A DNA stretch of 56,226 nt from Paraburkholderia sp. CNPSo 3274. Lineage in GTDB: Bacteria > Pseudomonadota > Gammaproteobacteria > Burkholderiales > Burkholderiaceae. A program made the position numbers and the translations under genes. Shown here piece after piece: positions 28,680 to 37,151 of this stretch (the first letter of the stretch is position 1; every line of letters starts with the position of its first letter). The stretch lies in contig NZ_JAMBPR010000060.1 of assembly GCF_024206475.1 (NCBI RefSeq), positions 1-56,226 of the forward strand, read 5' to 3'. The notes under the pieces are model-generated. The model was given only the letters and a program-made list of their open reading frames with translations. It had not been told where the DNA came from and searched no databases.

Positions 28680-29270
28680 TCACGCGACGCAGAAAAGCGA
28701 TGGCCGGATTTTCGCCGCTGCTTTGGCGCCGTTGGGCAGATCGTCAGTCAGGCGCCCATACAGGGCCTGCCAGTCGACGGCAAGCAACGGGATCGTCCTG
28801 TCGTTGCGGGACCAGTACGCGAGAAAGCGCGCCCAACCCTCGAGGAAAAAGCCGACGCCGGGACTGAGCAGGCACGGAGGTCTCGCCACAAGAGGCACCC
28901 GGGCCGCAGGAAATATCGAACAGAGCGTTTCAAGTTCGTCCGCGGCTTCACTGGCAGTCTCCGGTTTGTTTGCACCGGCCAACAGGTGATCCCGCACGAC
29001 ATCCGCAACACAGGATGTACAGAGCTCGATATAGGAGGCGCGCACCCCACCCAGATCTGTCCACCGGGCAGACGACGCATCCGTCGGCTCCGTCATCCTT
29101 CTCAGAACGGGAAGCCTGACGTACGACGGTAGTGCGACAAAATCCGTTTCCTCGCGTTGCAGGGCGTCGCGAAACATCGGATAGGACAGAAGCCATGAAC
29201 TGACTGACGGACTGCCACCCTGACGCGAAGGCAGATTCAATTCCGGAAGGCCCGGGTGCAGCGTAGCCAT
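28680..29270 (-). CDS. Protein of unknown function with upstream inverted repeat
   Basis: This encodes 196 residues. ATG 29270 is preferred over one four codons upstream because GGAG lies 6 bases before it. The protein is mixed alpha/beta in composition, with several cysteines in the middle (ELCTSCVAD) and Trp-rich segments near the end (FFLEGWARFLAYWSRND). No family was recognised. Its start is 11 bases from a near-perfect A+T-rich inverted repeat, which suggests regulation by a dimeric DNA-binding protein or by RNA structure. Confidence 0.6.
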   Translation of the reverse strand: MATLHPGLPELNLPSRQGGSPSVSSWLLSYPMFRDALQREETDFVALPSYVRLPVLRRMTEPTDASSARWTDLGGVRASYIELCTSCVADVVRDHLLAGANKPETASEAADELETLCSIFPAARVPLVARPPCLLSPGVGFFLEGWARFLAYWSRNDRTIPLLAVDWQALYGRLTDDLPNGAKAAAKIRPSLFCVA

Positions 29271-29280
29271 GCTGATCTCC

Positions 29281-29305
29281 ATTCGTTATAAAAATAATAA
29301 CGAAT
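29281..29305. promoter_or_regulatory. Perfect 9+7+9 inverted repeat upstream of the 28680-29270 gene
   Basis: ATTCGTTAT (29281-29289) and ATAACGAAT (29297-29305) are perfect inverted arms around a 7-base A/T spacer. On the minus strand the second arm runs directly into the GGAG ribosome-binding site of the downstream gene. It may be an operator or a 5' UTR hairpin that affects ribosome binding. The half-site CATTCGTTAT recurs once at 39600. Confidence 0.6.
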
Positions 29306-29582
29306 GGCTGCGCTGCGTGCAAGGGTCTGCCATGGGGATGAAGCGACGCGGCCCTGTCCGTCACACTTGATCAGGCGCACGGGACGCGGGGAAGCGCCAT
29401 ACGGACATGCCAGGGCGCTTTGCTCCCACTGACATCAATGAGACTAAATTCCTGCACCGAGCAACTCGAATATGCGTCTCATATCTTTCCGAATCGTGGT
29501 GGGCGGGCCCGCAAACAGGAATGGCTTTTATTCAAGCATTGGCCGCGGGCATGCGGTTCTTATCGACGCCCGCCGAGGTGAT

Positions 29583-29879
29583 CTATTTGTAAATCAGGAA
29601 CCGGTCGCGATTCTTCGCGTCCTTGATCCAGTTTGGCGCGCGTCCCCGCCCGGACCAGGTAGCACCGGTAGCAGGATCGCGATATTTCGCAGGCAGTGGA
29701 CCGTGCGCGACCCTTGGTCTGCCGCGTCGGCTCCCGAAGATATCCCGCTCGGTATATCCGAACTCCACAACCTTTGCACGTATATCGGCAAGCACCGTGT
29801 CGAACTCCTGCTGCCGCATAGCGGCCGCCTGACTCTTGAGTTCGTCAAGTTGTGCTTTTAGTTCCTTGTACGTTGCCAC
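29583..29879 (-). CDS. H-NS-family nucleoid protein
   Basis: This encodes 98 residues. An N-terminal coiled coil (TYKELKAQLDELKSQAAAMR) for oligomerisation is followed by the C-terminal DNA-binding block YRDPATGATWSGRGRAPNWI. This is the Burkholderiales form of the H-NS motif, which binds A+T-rich DNA and silences transferred genes. A GTG start at 29879 is preferred because GAGGAAG lies just upstream and the product then begins like other members (VATYKEL). An ATG 7 codons earlier is the alternative. Confidence 0.9.
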   Translation of the reverse strand: MATYKELKAQLDELKSQAAAMRQQEFDTVLADIRAKVVEFGYTERDIFGSRRGRPRVAHGPLPAKYRDPATGATWSGRGRAPNWIKDAKNRDRFLIYK

Positions 29880-30246
29880 GGACTTCCTCCATGTGGACAC
29901 CTCGCGGTCATGATAGTGACTTTCTCACGGCATTGATCCGAATCGGGATGGTTGATCGACGAGTCTGGCATTGGGTCCGTGTCCGCGAATTCGCAAATCA
30001 CGAGCAATATTCGGCGGCCGTTTCACGACGAACGTTCATACTCTTTTGCAAGGATCGGCTGACGCCTGGCCAGTTCGGTCTAGCGCTTTTTACGAGGGTC
30101 GGCGGACACGACGGACCCTTGAAGCGGCGCATTGCGCAGTTGTGAACGCCTCGCACACCTTGTCGGCCACGCGAGCAATGAACAGGACAAGGCGGCAGAG
30201 GCTGCGCATTGCGTTATCCTGAAGCGTCCGCCCAAAGGGAACACGC

Positions 30247-30552
30247 ATGAAGCTTTCGAAATTCCTGTTACTGATGGCAGTGTCGCTGTCCACCACCGCT
30301 TACGCGCAAGACTCGCAGACGTTTCACTTCGGCGAAGGCCAGGACTCGCCGCAACGTGGACGTACCACTTCTCCTCCGCCACTGCCCGCAGCCCAGACTA
30401 CAGAGCCGCTGCCCCAGGGTGAGCCGCATCCGCACACAAAGCCGACGTTAGAGTCCCAACCAAAGGCGAAATCGAAGTCGAAGCACCGGCAGCACCATCG
30501 GCACCATCCAATCCACCCGTCACCGCTTCAGAATCCGTATTCACATCCTTGA
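30247..30552 (+). CDS. Small exported Pro/His-rich protein
   Basis: This encodes 101 residues. A classical signal peptide (MKLSKFLLLMAVSLSTTAYA) with an AYA-type cleavage site is followed by a low-complexity mature part rich in Pro, Gln, Lys and His (SKHRQHHRHHPIHPSP). It would be periplasmic or secreted, and the His-rich end could bind metal. AGGGAAC precedes the ATG by about 6 bases. No family was recognised. It stands alone between the H-NS gene and the nucleotidyltransferase. Confidence 0.72.
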   Translation: MKLSKFLLLMAVSLSTTAYAQDSQTFHFGEGQDSPQRGRTTSPPPLPAAQTTEPLPQGEPHPHTKPTLESQPKAKSKSKHRQHHRHHPIHPSPLQNPYSHP

Positions 30553-30701
30553 GCCGGGCAGCACGCAAATCGTGTGTCAGCCATCCAGCGAATGACTGGA
30601 CTATCTGGCATTCCTCGCCGGCTGTCGCACAATTAATTCGCTATACGAATTGATATGATGTGACGACGCTCAGTGACCAACGATGAAGTTTCACTAGAGT
30701 C

Positions 30702-30757
30702 GACATTACAGCTCGAATGATTGCAATTTCAACGGCCGCCCAGACTGTTTTGCGTAA
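30702..30757. repeat. Dispersed intergenic repeat, family 2, copy B
   Basis: These 56 bases are the counterpart of 18485-18540, sharing GACATTACAG, TCGAATGA and GACTGTTTT. They lie in the 425-base stretch between the exported protein gene and the nucleotidyltransferase stop, where nothing else was recognised. Confidence 0.6.
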
Positions 30758-30977
30758 TCTATTGAACGCGTCCGTAGTCCAGCCCGTACTCATATTCGGT
30801 ACGGTAGCTGGCTAAGGATCCGACGCGACGCCATTGTCGAGAAGGACAGTGCCAGTGAGATGCGCGAACAACCGGAACGACGGCATCCACACACGGAACG
30901 CGCGGTGACGGGATGGCATACAGTGCCGGGTGGTTGATCATACGCATTCCGGGCCAGTCGGAGCACGACATGGCCTG

Positions 30978-32078
30978 TCAGGCGCCAATGCTTTCCTCAA
31001 ATTCGAATAGCGCTCCCTCATGAGCCTCGAGCATGGTGCGTACATCGGGCAGCGCACGGCGAACCATCGGGCGCGCAGACCTCGGGAGATCCGAGCAGGC
31101 GAGCTCGATATCGCCGCTTCTGTGCTCGCCGAGCATCGCGAGCATCACGCACGCCTGCTGGATATCTTTCTGCGACTTGATCAGCATGTTGGTGCGCAAG
31201 CGTGAAACGAGGATCTTGTGGATCGCGAAGCGTGCGGGGTCCGGCACGCGAACCGGCACCGCGCCGTGCCTTGAAAGCAGCGTGCCAATGTGGGACTGGC
31301 CGAGCAGGTAGGCGAGATAAGGCATGCCGCTCGCATGCGCACCGAGCTCTGGAACGGCGACGGTCGGAAATGTGTTGTCCTTCGAAGGCACAAGCAGATC
31401 GACGTGAAAACGCGTCCGCCCCGCCTGCTTGAACGACGTGGACGGATCGCCCCTGTTGAACCCCGGCACCGGCACGAAGTCGATTCCGGTTTCTTTCAGG
31501 ATTTCGAGCAGGCCGCCCGACGGCACACCCTGTAGCGCGAGCTGGCGGGCGCGCGCGATATCGATGTCCTCGGTCTCGTAGGCAAGCGCCTTGATGCCGA
31601 GGCTGTTGAGCAGAACCGCATACGCGTGAGAGCCCACGAGCACCGCGCCGGCCTGGAAAAGCCCGTAATTGTGGAGGACCGCCATGGTCGCGTAGGTCTT
31701 GTTGTCGGCAATCTGAAAGCCGAGCTTCGCGAGTTCCCGGATGCGGCTGATGAGGTCTTTGGACTGCTCGATCTGAGCCATCACCGCAGCGACGCGTTCG
31801 TCGGCCGCCGGATCGCCCTTGGGTCCGCCAAGACTCTCCTGCTGCCGCTTGCCCTCCGCGTTCATGAACTGCCGATAGTAGTAGACAGCGTTCCCGCGAT
31901 GGTGCTCGGTGATCGTGCCCGGCGCGCCCACGAGAACCCGCCCCTGGCTGGCGGCAGCCTGCTCGACGTTCGCGTACTGGGAGCAGAATGCCTGATCGTG
32001 TCGCTGGTAAAGAGGAAGTCCGTGCATGTCAGAGAATTGCAGTAATTTTTTGAATTTTACTGCAAAACGCGAGTTCAT
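30978..32078 (-). CDS. Nucleotidyltransferase-fold protein (NTP_transf_8-like)
   Basis: This encodes 366 residues from ATG 32078, the start used by similar proteins. The motif LVGSHAYAVLLNSLG followed by YETEDIDIARA has the Gly-Ser and Asp-x-Asp pattern of the nucleotidyltransferase fold, of the kind in NTP_transf_8 proteins. Some nucleotidyltransferases of this wider group are toxin parts (AbiEii, MenT), but no antitoxin gene is adjacent. The first 17 codons are formed by one of two 29-bp operators, so ATG 32027 (MHGLPLYQRH) could be the true start. No ribosome-binding site is clear for either. Function is unproven. Confidence 0.75.
   Translation of the reverse strand: MNSRFAVKFKKLLQFSDMHGLPLYQRHDQAFCSQYANVEQAAASQGRVLVGAPGTITEHHRGNAVYYYRQFMNAEGKRQQESLGGPKGDPAADERVAAVMAQIEQSKDLISRIRELAKLGFQIADNKTYATMAVLHNYGLFQAGAVLVGSHAYAVLLNSLGIKALAYETEDIDIARARQLALQGVPSGGLLEILKETGIDFVPVPGFNRGDPSTSFKQAGRTRFHVDLLVPSKDNTFPTVAVPELGAHASGMPYLAYLLGQSHIGTLLSRHGAVPVRVPDPARFAIHKILVSRLRTNMLIKSQKDIQQACVMLAMLGEHRSGDIELACSDLPRSARPMVRRALPDVRTMLEAHEGALFEFEESIGA
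32037..32065. promoter_or_regulatory. 29-bp inverted repeat, operator copy 1
   Basis: TTGCAGTA and TACTGCAA arms flank a 13-base A/T spacer. It lies inside the first codons of the nucleotidyltransferase gene if the start is 32078, or just upstream of the alternative start at 32027. It matches copy 2 in arm sequence and total length. Confidence 0.75.
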
Positions 32079-32080
32079 GA

Positions 32081-32109
32081 TTGCAGTAATTTTATAAAAA
32101 ATACTGCAA
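32081..32109. promoter_or_regulatory. 29-bp inverted repeat, operator copy 2
   Basis: Arms TTGCAGTA and TACTGCAA again flank 13 A/T bases. The centres of copies 1 and 2 are 44 bases apart, close to four helical turns, so dimers on both sites would face the same side of the DNA. This is typical of cooperative repression. Confidence 0.75.
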
Positions 32110-32302
32110 CATCATAGAATCACTCAGGCCACGAACCCCTCGCCTGTCCGGTACGCCTGGCGAACGATACAAGGGTAAGCACAACTGCAGCCAATCTTGT
32201 GACGGAGGGGGGATTTTGTCAGGACCAGCGGAAACTTAAACCGTCGACCGACGTTCAAGGGCGCCTGGCTACACGATCACGGATGACTACGCCTGCTTTG
32301 TC

Positions 32303-32968
32303 GTGAACGACGGCGTCTCTGGCGATCCTGGCAGCGAGATCGCCTCGCGTTGCGCGGTCGAGCGCATCCTCCACCGCGCGAAGTGCACCGGCCGCACGCT
32401 CGCGCAGACGTTGCTCGAGTGCATTGAGGAAGCACACGCTGCGATTCTCGCGATGCAGCAGCGCGAGCGCGGGCGCATGAGTGCGACCGTCGTCGCACTC
32501 ATCATCGACCGGCGGCACGACGTTGCGCAATGGGCTCATCCCGGCGACAGCCGGCTCTACCGGTTCGCACGCGGCGCGCTGATCGAACAGACGCGCGATC
32601 ATGGCGTGCGGCAGCAACTGCTGGACGCGGGCCTGCCAGGCGACGGCGTCAATCCCGCCTGGCTGCATATGGCACCCGGCATGCGCGGCCAGATCGCGCC
32701 CGCGATCAGCCCGCCGCGCGTGCTGGAAGATGGCGATGTGTTCCTGCTCTGCACGGATGGGCTCTGGCAATCCGTCGCGGAAGATGCACTCGAAGATCGC
32801 CTGCGCGTCGTTCATACCGTCGATGACTGGGCCGTGCTGATCGAGCACGAGGCGATGCGTCGTTCGGGCAACACACCGCACGCCGACAATTACTCCGCGC
32901 TGGCGGTCTGGGCCGGGAGTCCACAGAACGTCACGCTGGCGCGTGTGAGGGCGCGCCAGGCGCGTTGA
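32303..32968 (+). CDS. PP2C-type protein phosphatase, damaged or unclear N-terminus
   Basis: This encodes 221 residues from GTG 32303. PP2C motifs seen are VVNDGVSG (the metal-binding Asp block, normally VADGxGG), HPGDSRLYRF, FLLCTDGLWQS and DNYSALAVW. These enzymes remove phosphate from Ser/Thr residues using two metal ions. The frame remains protein-like upstream of GTG (TDDYACFVV) to a stop at 32237. In the next frame, residues SGNLNRRPTFKGAWL look like the missing PP2C N-terminus, which suggests a frameshift near 32275. No kinase partner is adjacent. Confidence 0.75.
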   Translation: MNDGVSGDPGSEIASRCAVERILHRAKCTGRTLAQTLLECIEEAHAAILAMQQRERGRMSATVVALIIDRRHDVAQWAHPGDSRLYRFARGALIEQTRDHGVRQQLLDAGLPGDGVNPAWLHMAPGMRGQIAPAISPPRVLEDGDVFLLCTDGLWQSVAEDALEDRLRVVHTVDDWAVLIEHEAMRRSGNTPHADNYSALAVWAGSPQNVTLARVRARQAR

Positions 32969-33434
32969 GACATGGTTCGGGCTATCGCCGTCCGATGGAT
33001 GCAAAATTGACAAAACGCATCTATCTATTCCAGACGAATATCGATACTTCTTTGACGTCTACTTCTTGCACGACGCAACGGGACGTCGGTCCCTCCCGCA
33101 CCGGCGAGCACAGAAACTATGCCGACGAGTCGCAGAGCGAAGCGATGGCACGAACGTCGCCGTACCGGCCTGATACGGGCGTCAGGTCGTCGTCGAGGGT
33201 TGCGATGCCTCGTTTTTCTGATCGCGCTGATCGTCGCGAAGATCATGACGGAACCCGACGCGGCCAGGCGAAACGCGACATTGCCATAGTCATGCTGGCA
33301 CCGAATAACTACCGCCGAGACAAAGGCTACTATCCGGCCCAGACGCAAGGCCTGGGTGCGTTGACGGAAAACCGACCAGCAAATCTGCCTGCTGAGGTCG
33401 CCTTTGTACGGCGCGTACAACAGGCGGTCGACGT
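32969..33434. other. Gene-free stretch with a short palindrome
   Basis: No gene was recognised. A near-perfect palindrome, TTGTACGGCGCGTACAA (33404-33420), lies just after the APC permease stop on the minus strand and could mark its 3' end, but no T-run follows. Confidence 0.4.
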
Positions 33435-35030
33435 TCAATGGACTGCGATGCCTTCGAGGACTTCGTCGTGCTCCTGGCGTTCCGCGAGGTACGGCGAGCG
33501 GTAGCCCGAATTCACGCCCCAGTAATAGAACACGAGCGCGACCAGCGCCACGACCAGCATGTCCCAGCCGTAGGGCAGCAGACCGGCGCCGCCGAACTCC
33601 TTGCTGCCGATCAGCGAGAGGAGCGCCATGATCGGCAGATATGCGCACAGCCACCATGCGGCCTTCAGATCCTGGCCCCAACCTTCGAAGCCTTGCTTGC
33701 GCTGGAAGTAGAAGTACACCGGCAGCGCGACGACCATCAGCAGAATGATTTCGCCGGTCAGCGGCCACTTCGCCCAGTACAGGATCATCGACGCGCAGAC
33801 GAATGCGAACGGCGCGATCACTTTCATGAACGGCACGGAGAGCGGGCGCTCGATGTCCGAGGCGGCGCGCTTGAGCGCCATCAGGCTGATCGGACCCGTG
33901 AGGTACGAAATCACCGTTGCCACCGAGATCACCGCCGCGAGCGAACTCCAGCCGCGGAAGAAGAACATGAAGATGAACGAGACGAGCAGGTTGAACCACA
34001 TCGCGTTGCGCGGCACGCCGTAGAACGGGTGCACGTTGCCGAACATCTTCGGCATCGTGTTGTTGCGCTCCATCGCGTAGATCATGCGCGAGGTCGTCGC
34101 CATATAGGTCGTACCGGTGCCGCTCGGGCTCACGAAGGCGTCGACGTAGAGCAGGATCGCGAGCCAGTTCAGGTTCAGCGCGATCGCGAGTTCCGCGAAC
34201 GGCGACTTGAAGTTGAACGTGCTCCAGCCCTTCGCGACGTCGGCCGGATTGACCGCGCCGATATAGGCGATCTGCAGCAGCACGTAGATCACGAGCGCGC
34301 AGAGGATCGAGCCGATCACTGCGAACGGCACGCTCCTGGCCGGATTGCGCGCTTCACCCGCGAGGTTGATCGGGCTCTGGAAACCGTTGAACGCGAACAC
34401 GATGCCGCTCGTGGCGACCGCCGTGAACACCGCCGACCAGCCATACGGCGCGAACGTGGTCGTTTGGCCGAAATTCTCATGGTGGAAGCTTCCAGCCATC
34501 AGGCCAATGATCGTCAGACCCGGGATGATGAACTTGAAGATCGTGATCGCGCTGTTGGCACGCGCGAACAGCTTCACGCCCCAATAGTTGAGCATGAAGT
34601 AGATGATCACGAGAATCGCGGAGAGCCCGAGCCCTGAATGAGTCAATGACCCGTCGACGAAGAGCGCGTGCGCCCACGCATAGGGCCAGGTGCTCATGTA
34701 CTGGATCGAGGCTTCGGCTTCAATCGGGATCACCGAGACAATGGCGATCCAGTTTGCCCACGCACTGATGAAGCCCACCAGTGCGCCGTGCGAGTAGCGG
34801 GCGTAGCGGACCATACCGCCCGACTCCGGGAACATCGCGCCGAGTTCGGCATAGGTGAGCGCGATGGCCAGAATGACCACGGCGCCGATGATCCAGGCGC
34901 AAACGGCCGCCGGGCCTGCAATTTTCGCCGCCTTCCACGCGCCGAACAGCCAGCCCGAACCGATGATCGACCCGAGGCCGGTGAACATCAGCGCGAACGG
35001 GCCGATGTTCCGTTGTATCGATTGCTTCAC
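33435..35030 (-). CDS. APC-superfamily amino acid permease
   Basis: This encodes 531 residues with about twelve to fourteen hydrophobic segments. The N-terminus IGPFALMFTGLGSIIGSGWL has the G-S-I-I-G-S/A-G motif of the first helix of APC amino acid transporters; the helix-6 region is ATSGIVFAFNGFQSPINLAG. Length and sequence recall B. subtilis YveA (an aspartate:proton symporter). The GTG start at 35030 is supported by AGGAGA 6 bases upstream. It is alone in its transcript. A perfect 17-bp palindrome lies 221 bases upstream. Confidence 0.88.
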   Translation of the reverse strand: MKQSIQRNIGPFALMFTGLGSIIGSGWLFGAWKAAKIAGPAAVCAWIIGAVVILAIALTYAELGAMFPESGGMVRYARYSHGALVGFISAWANWIAIVSVIPIEAEASIQYMSTWPYAWAHALFVDGSLTHSGLGLSAILVIIYFMLNYWGVKLFARANSAITIFKFIIPGLTIIGLMAGSFHHENFGQTTTFAPYGWSAVFTAVATSGIVFAFNGFQSPINLAGEARNPARSVPFAVIGSILCALVIYVLLQIAYIGAVNPADVAKGWSTFNFKSPFAELAIALNLNWLAILLYVDAFVSPSGTGTTYMATTSRMIYAMERNNTMPKMFGNVHPFYGVPRNAMWFNLLVSFIFMFFFRGWSSLAAVISVATVISYLTGPISLMALKRAASDIERPLSVPFMKVIAPFAFVCASMILYWAKWPLTGEIILLMVVALPVYFYFQRKQGFEGWGQDLKAAWWLCAYLPIMALLSLIGSKEFGGAGLLPYGWDMLVVALVALVFYYWGVNSGYRSPYLAERQEHDEVLEGIAVH

Positions 35031-35250
35031 ATTGTCTCCTACGTTATGGACAGCGCGAGCGAGCCATACCGGGAATACGGCATTCCTGTACCGTACCGAG
35101 CCTGCATAACGCAGGTGGCCGGCCCTGAAAGCGCATGTCCTTGTTGTAATGCCCTGGTGATGCTGAGATGTAGAGGCAACCGCAATTGCTGCGGAGACGC
35201 GATGATGAAGTGGCCTGATGTGATCGTCTAATGCTGTGTCGGCATGGACA

Positions 35251-35267
35251 TATGCAAACTTTGCATA
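35251..35267. promoter_or_regulatory. Perfect 17-bp palindrome TATGCAAA-C-TTTGCATA
   Basis: Eight-base arms are perfectly inverted around one C. It lies 221 bases upstream of the APC permease start and about 370 bases before the DUF3597 gene. Such a site could bind a dimeric regulator of either gene. The surrounding stretch 35031-35634 holds no recognised gene. Confidence 0.55.
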
Positions 35268-35634
35268 AGGATTGGGCTACGCTGAGCGAAGATCATGGAG
35301 AGTTCACCTTGTTGTCATCGCCGATTCTCACGCGCCTCTCTTTCGGTTGAATCGCAATGCATCGGACATGTCCGGATCCGACCTCGTCTCCCACGTATCA
35401 GGCATTACCGTCCGATGGCATCGGACAACACCGGCCGATCTCCGAGGCATCAGGAAACGGGAAAGACGCCGCCCCACGGTCTCATCCCTTCGCACTGCAC
35501 GAAGGCCTGAGGAATGTCTTCGGGCGCAAGGGGCATGACAAAGTTCACATCACCCTCCATACCTGCGCGTAACATCGCTGGTGCGCGCCGTCAGCACGGC
35601 TCTCGCGATCTCTTTCTACTTCTGGAGGTTCTGT

Positions 35635-36036
35635 ATGAGCATTTTTGGCGAAATTGTCAGCAAGCTGTTCGGCAAGGCGAAACCGGATCAGCCGCCGCCC
35701 GCGACCGAGCCTGCACCGGATCCAACTACGGCACAGGCCGCCGCTCCGGACACACCGCCGCCCGCTGCACCGCTGGCCGATGTTGACGTCGCCGCGGTCA
35801 TGGATCAGCTCGTGAGTGAAAGCGGGCAAACACTCAACTGGCGCACGTCCATCGTCGACACGATGAAGGCGTTGGGCGTCGACAGTAGCCTGGAGCACCG
35901 CAAGCAACTGGCACAGGAACTGAAGTACGACGGCGATATGGACGACTCCGCAAGCATGAATGTGTGGCTGCACAAACAGCTCATGCGGGCGCTCGCCGCA
36001 AACGGCGGAAAGCTGCCGTCCGATCTGGCGACCTGA
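35635..36036 (+). CDS. DUF3597-family protein
   Basis: This encodes 133 residues. The start MSIFGEIVSKLFGKAKPDQP, a Pro/Ala-rich linker (about 20-50) and a conserved helical domain (LNWRTSIVDTMKALGVDSSL, then HRKQLAQELKYDGDM) match DUF3597. This family is widespread in proteobacteria, and its function is not known. ATG 35635 follows GGAGG by 8 bases. A 9-base-pair hairpin follows the stop. Confidence 0.88.
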   Translation: MSIFGEIVSKLFGKAKPDQPPPATEPAPDPTTAQAAAPDTPPPAAPLADVDVAAVMDQLVSESGQTLNWRTSIVDTMKALGVDSSLEHRKQLAQELKYDGDMDDSASMNVWLHKQLMRALAANGGKLPSDLAT

Positions 36037-36051
36037 GCCCCCTGTCCCCTG

Positions 36052-36079
36052 AGGAGACGGTCAGCAAATGCCGTCTCCT
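36052..36079 (+). terminator. Nine-base-pair hairpin after the DUF3597 gene
   Basis: AGGAGACGG (36052-36060) pairs perfectly with CCGTCTCCT (36071-36079) across a 10-base loop. No T-run follows, so it may be a weak terminator or RNA-stabilising structure. It starts 15 bases after the stop. The rest of 36080-36303 is empty. Confidence 0.5.
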
Positions 36080-36303
36080 GCCTGATCGGCCATTGGTGCC
36101 TTTCCGGCCCAAAGCCGCCGCATGCGAACCGCGCGATGCACCGGCGCGTGACATCGTTCGTGCAGTGCTGACGCCGGAACATCGCGTAAATGTTCAAGTA
36201 GTCAGTCCACACTGTTGCTTCGGTTAGAGGGGCGCGCGGGCGCCCAACCCGAATGCATTCTGCGGACAACGCCCCTTCTGCTACTCCAGCGCCGGATGGG
36301 ATA

Positions 36304-37098
36304 TTACTCGACGGCAGTCGTCTGGCCGCCCTCGCGGCGGCGCTGGCGTCCTTTCAGGAGAGTGGCAAACGCAGCCGCGGGTAGCGGCCGGCCGAGCAGG
36401 AAGCCCTGCACTTCGTCGCACCCCAGCGACCGGAGATGCTCGAGCTGGGACGTAGTCTCCACGCCCTCGGCCACCACTTCCATCTTCAGCGAATGCGCCA
36501 GAGCAATGATTGCCGAGACGATTGCGCTGCCCTCCTCGCCGTGTGCGTCAAGCCCGTTTGTGAAAAAGCGGTCAATCTTCAACTGCTTCGCCCGAAAGCG
36601 CTGCAGGTACGCAAGGCTCGAGTAGCCCGTGCCAAAATCATCGATCTCCACTTCGAAGCCGCTTGCCTGGAATTCGTGGATCATCGTCGTGCGTGCTGCA
36701 TCCTGCATTGCCACCGTTTCGGTGATCGCGAATATAAGCTGGCCAGGTTCCAGCTGTTCCGCGTGAACGACATGGATTGAGCGTATGACGACAGTATTTT
36801 CAGGAAATCCGTCCTGGCGCCTGGTGCGACACCCGATAGTGGACGCCGCCCTGGTGACCGGACCTTCGCGTGCCAATTGTGCCGGTCGCGCTGGTGAACG
36901 TAGAACTCGCTTGCCAAAGCGCGCCGATCGCGCGCAGTTCTCCGCAGCGACGGGGAAAACCGTCCGGAACATCGAAGCGGTGGTACATTCCGGTGCAAAG
37001 CGCCAGCCGACGCGGGACGCGTTTAAACAAAAGCCAACGCCGGGGCGAAGCACCGCGGTGGTCGTTATTGCAGATCGTGGCCTTCGGACAGGCTCCAC
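36304..37098 (-). pseudogene. Degenerate EAL-domain (c-di-GMP phosphodiesterase) gene
   Basis: The C-terminal half of an EAL domain is intact: ITETVAMQDA, DDFGTGYSSLAYLQRF, KIDRFFTNGL, EVVAEGVETTSQLEHL and EVQGFLLGRPLP. The Asp-Asp of DDFGTGYSS and the Glu of AEGVET are metal- and catalysis-related in the family. The N-terminal half, which should carry the ExLxR signature and the NLS motif, is missing. Upstream residues (about 36750-37098) only vaguely recall EAL sequence, with fragments spread over several frames. The gene therefore looks inactivated by shifts or deletion. The EAL remnant would not be expected to cleave c-di-GMP. Confidence 0.75.
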
Positions 37099-37151
37099 TT
37101 GCGCAGGACCGCTACCAGTCTTTTATCGAGTCGTCTGCGATCCGGCCCGCG

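Noticed and set aside
33438..34637. Plus-strand frame of 399 residues opposite the APC permease
   Set aside because: Very Arg/His/Glu-rich antisense reading of a clear membrane transporter gene.
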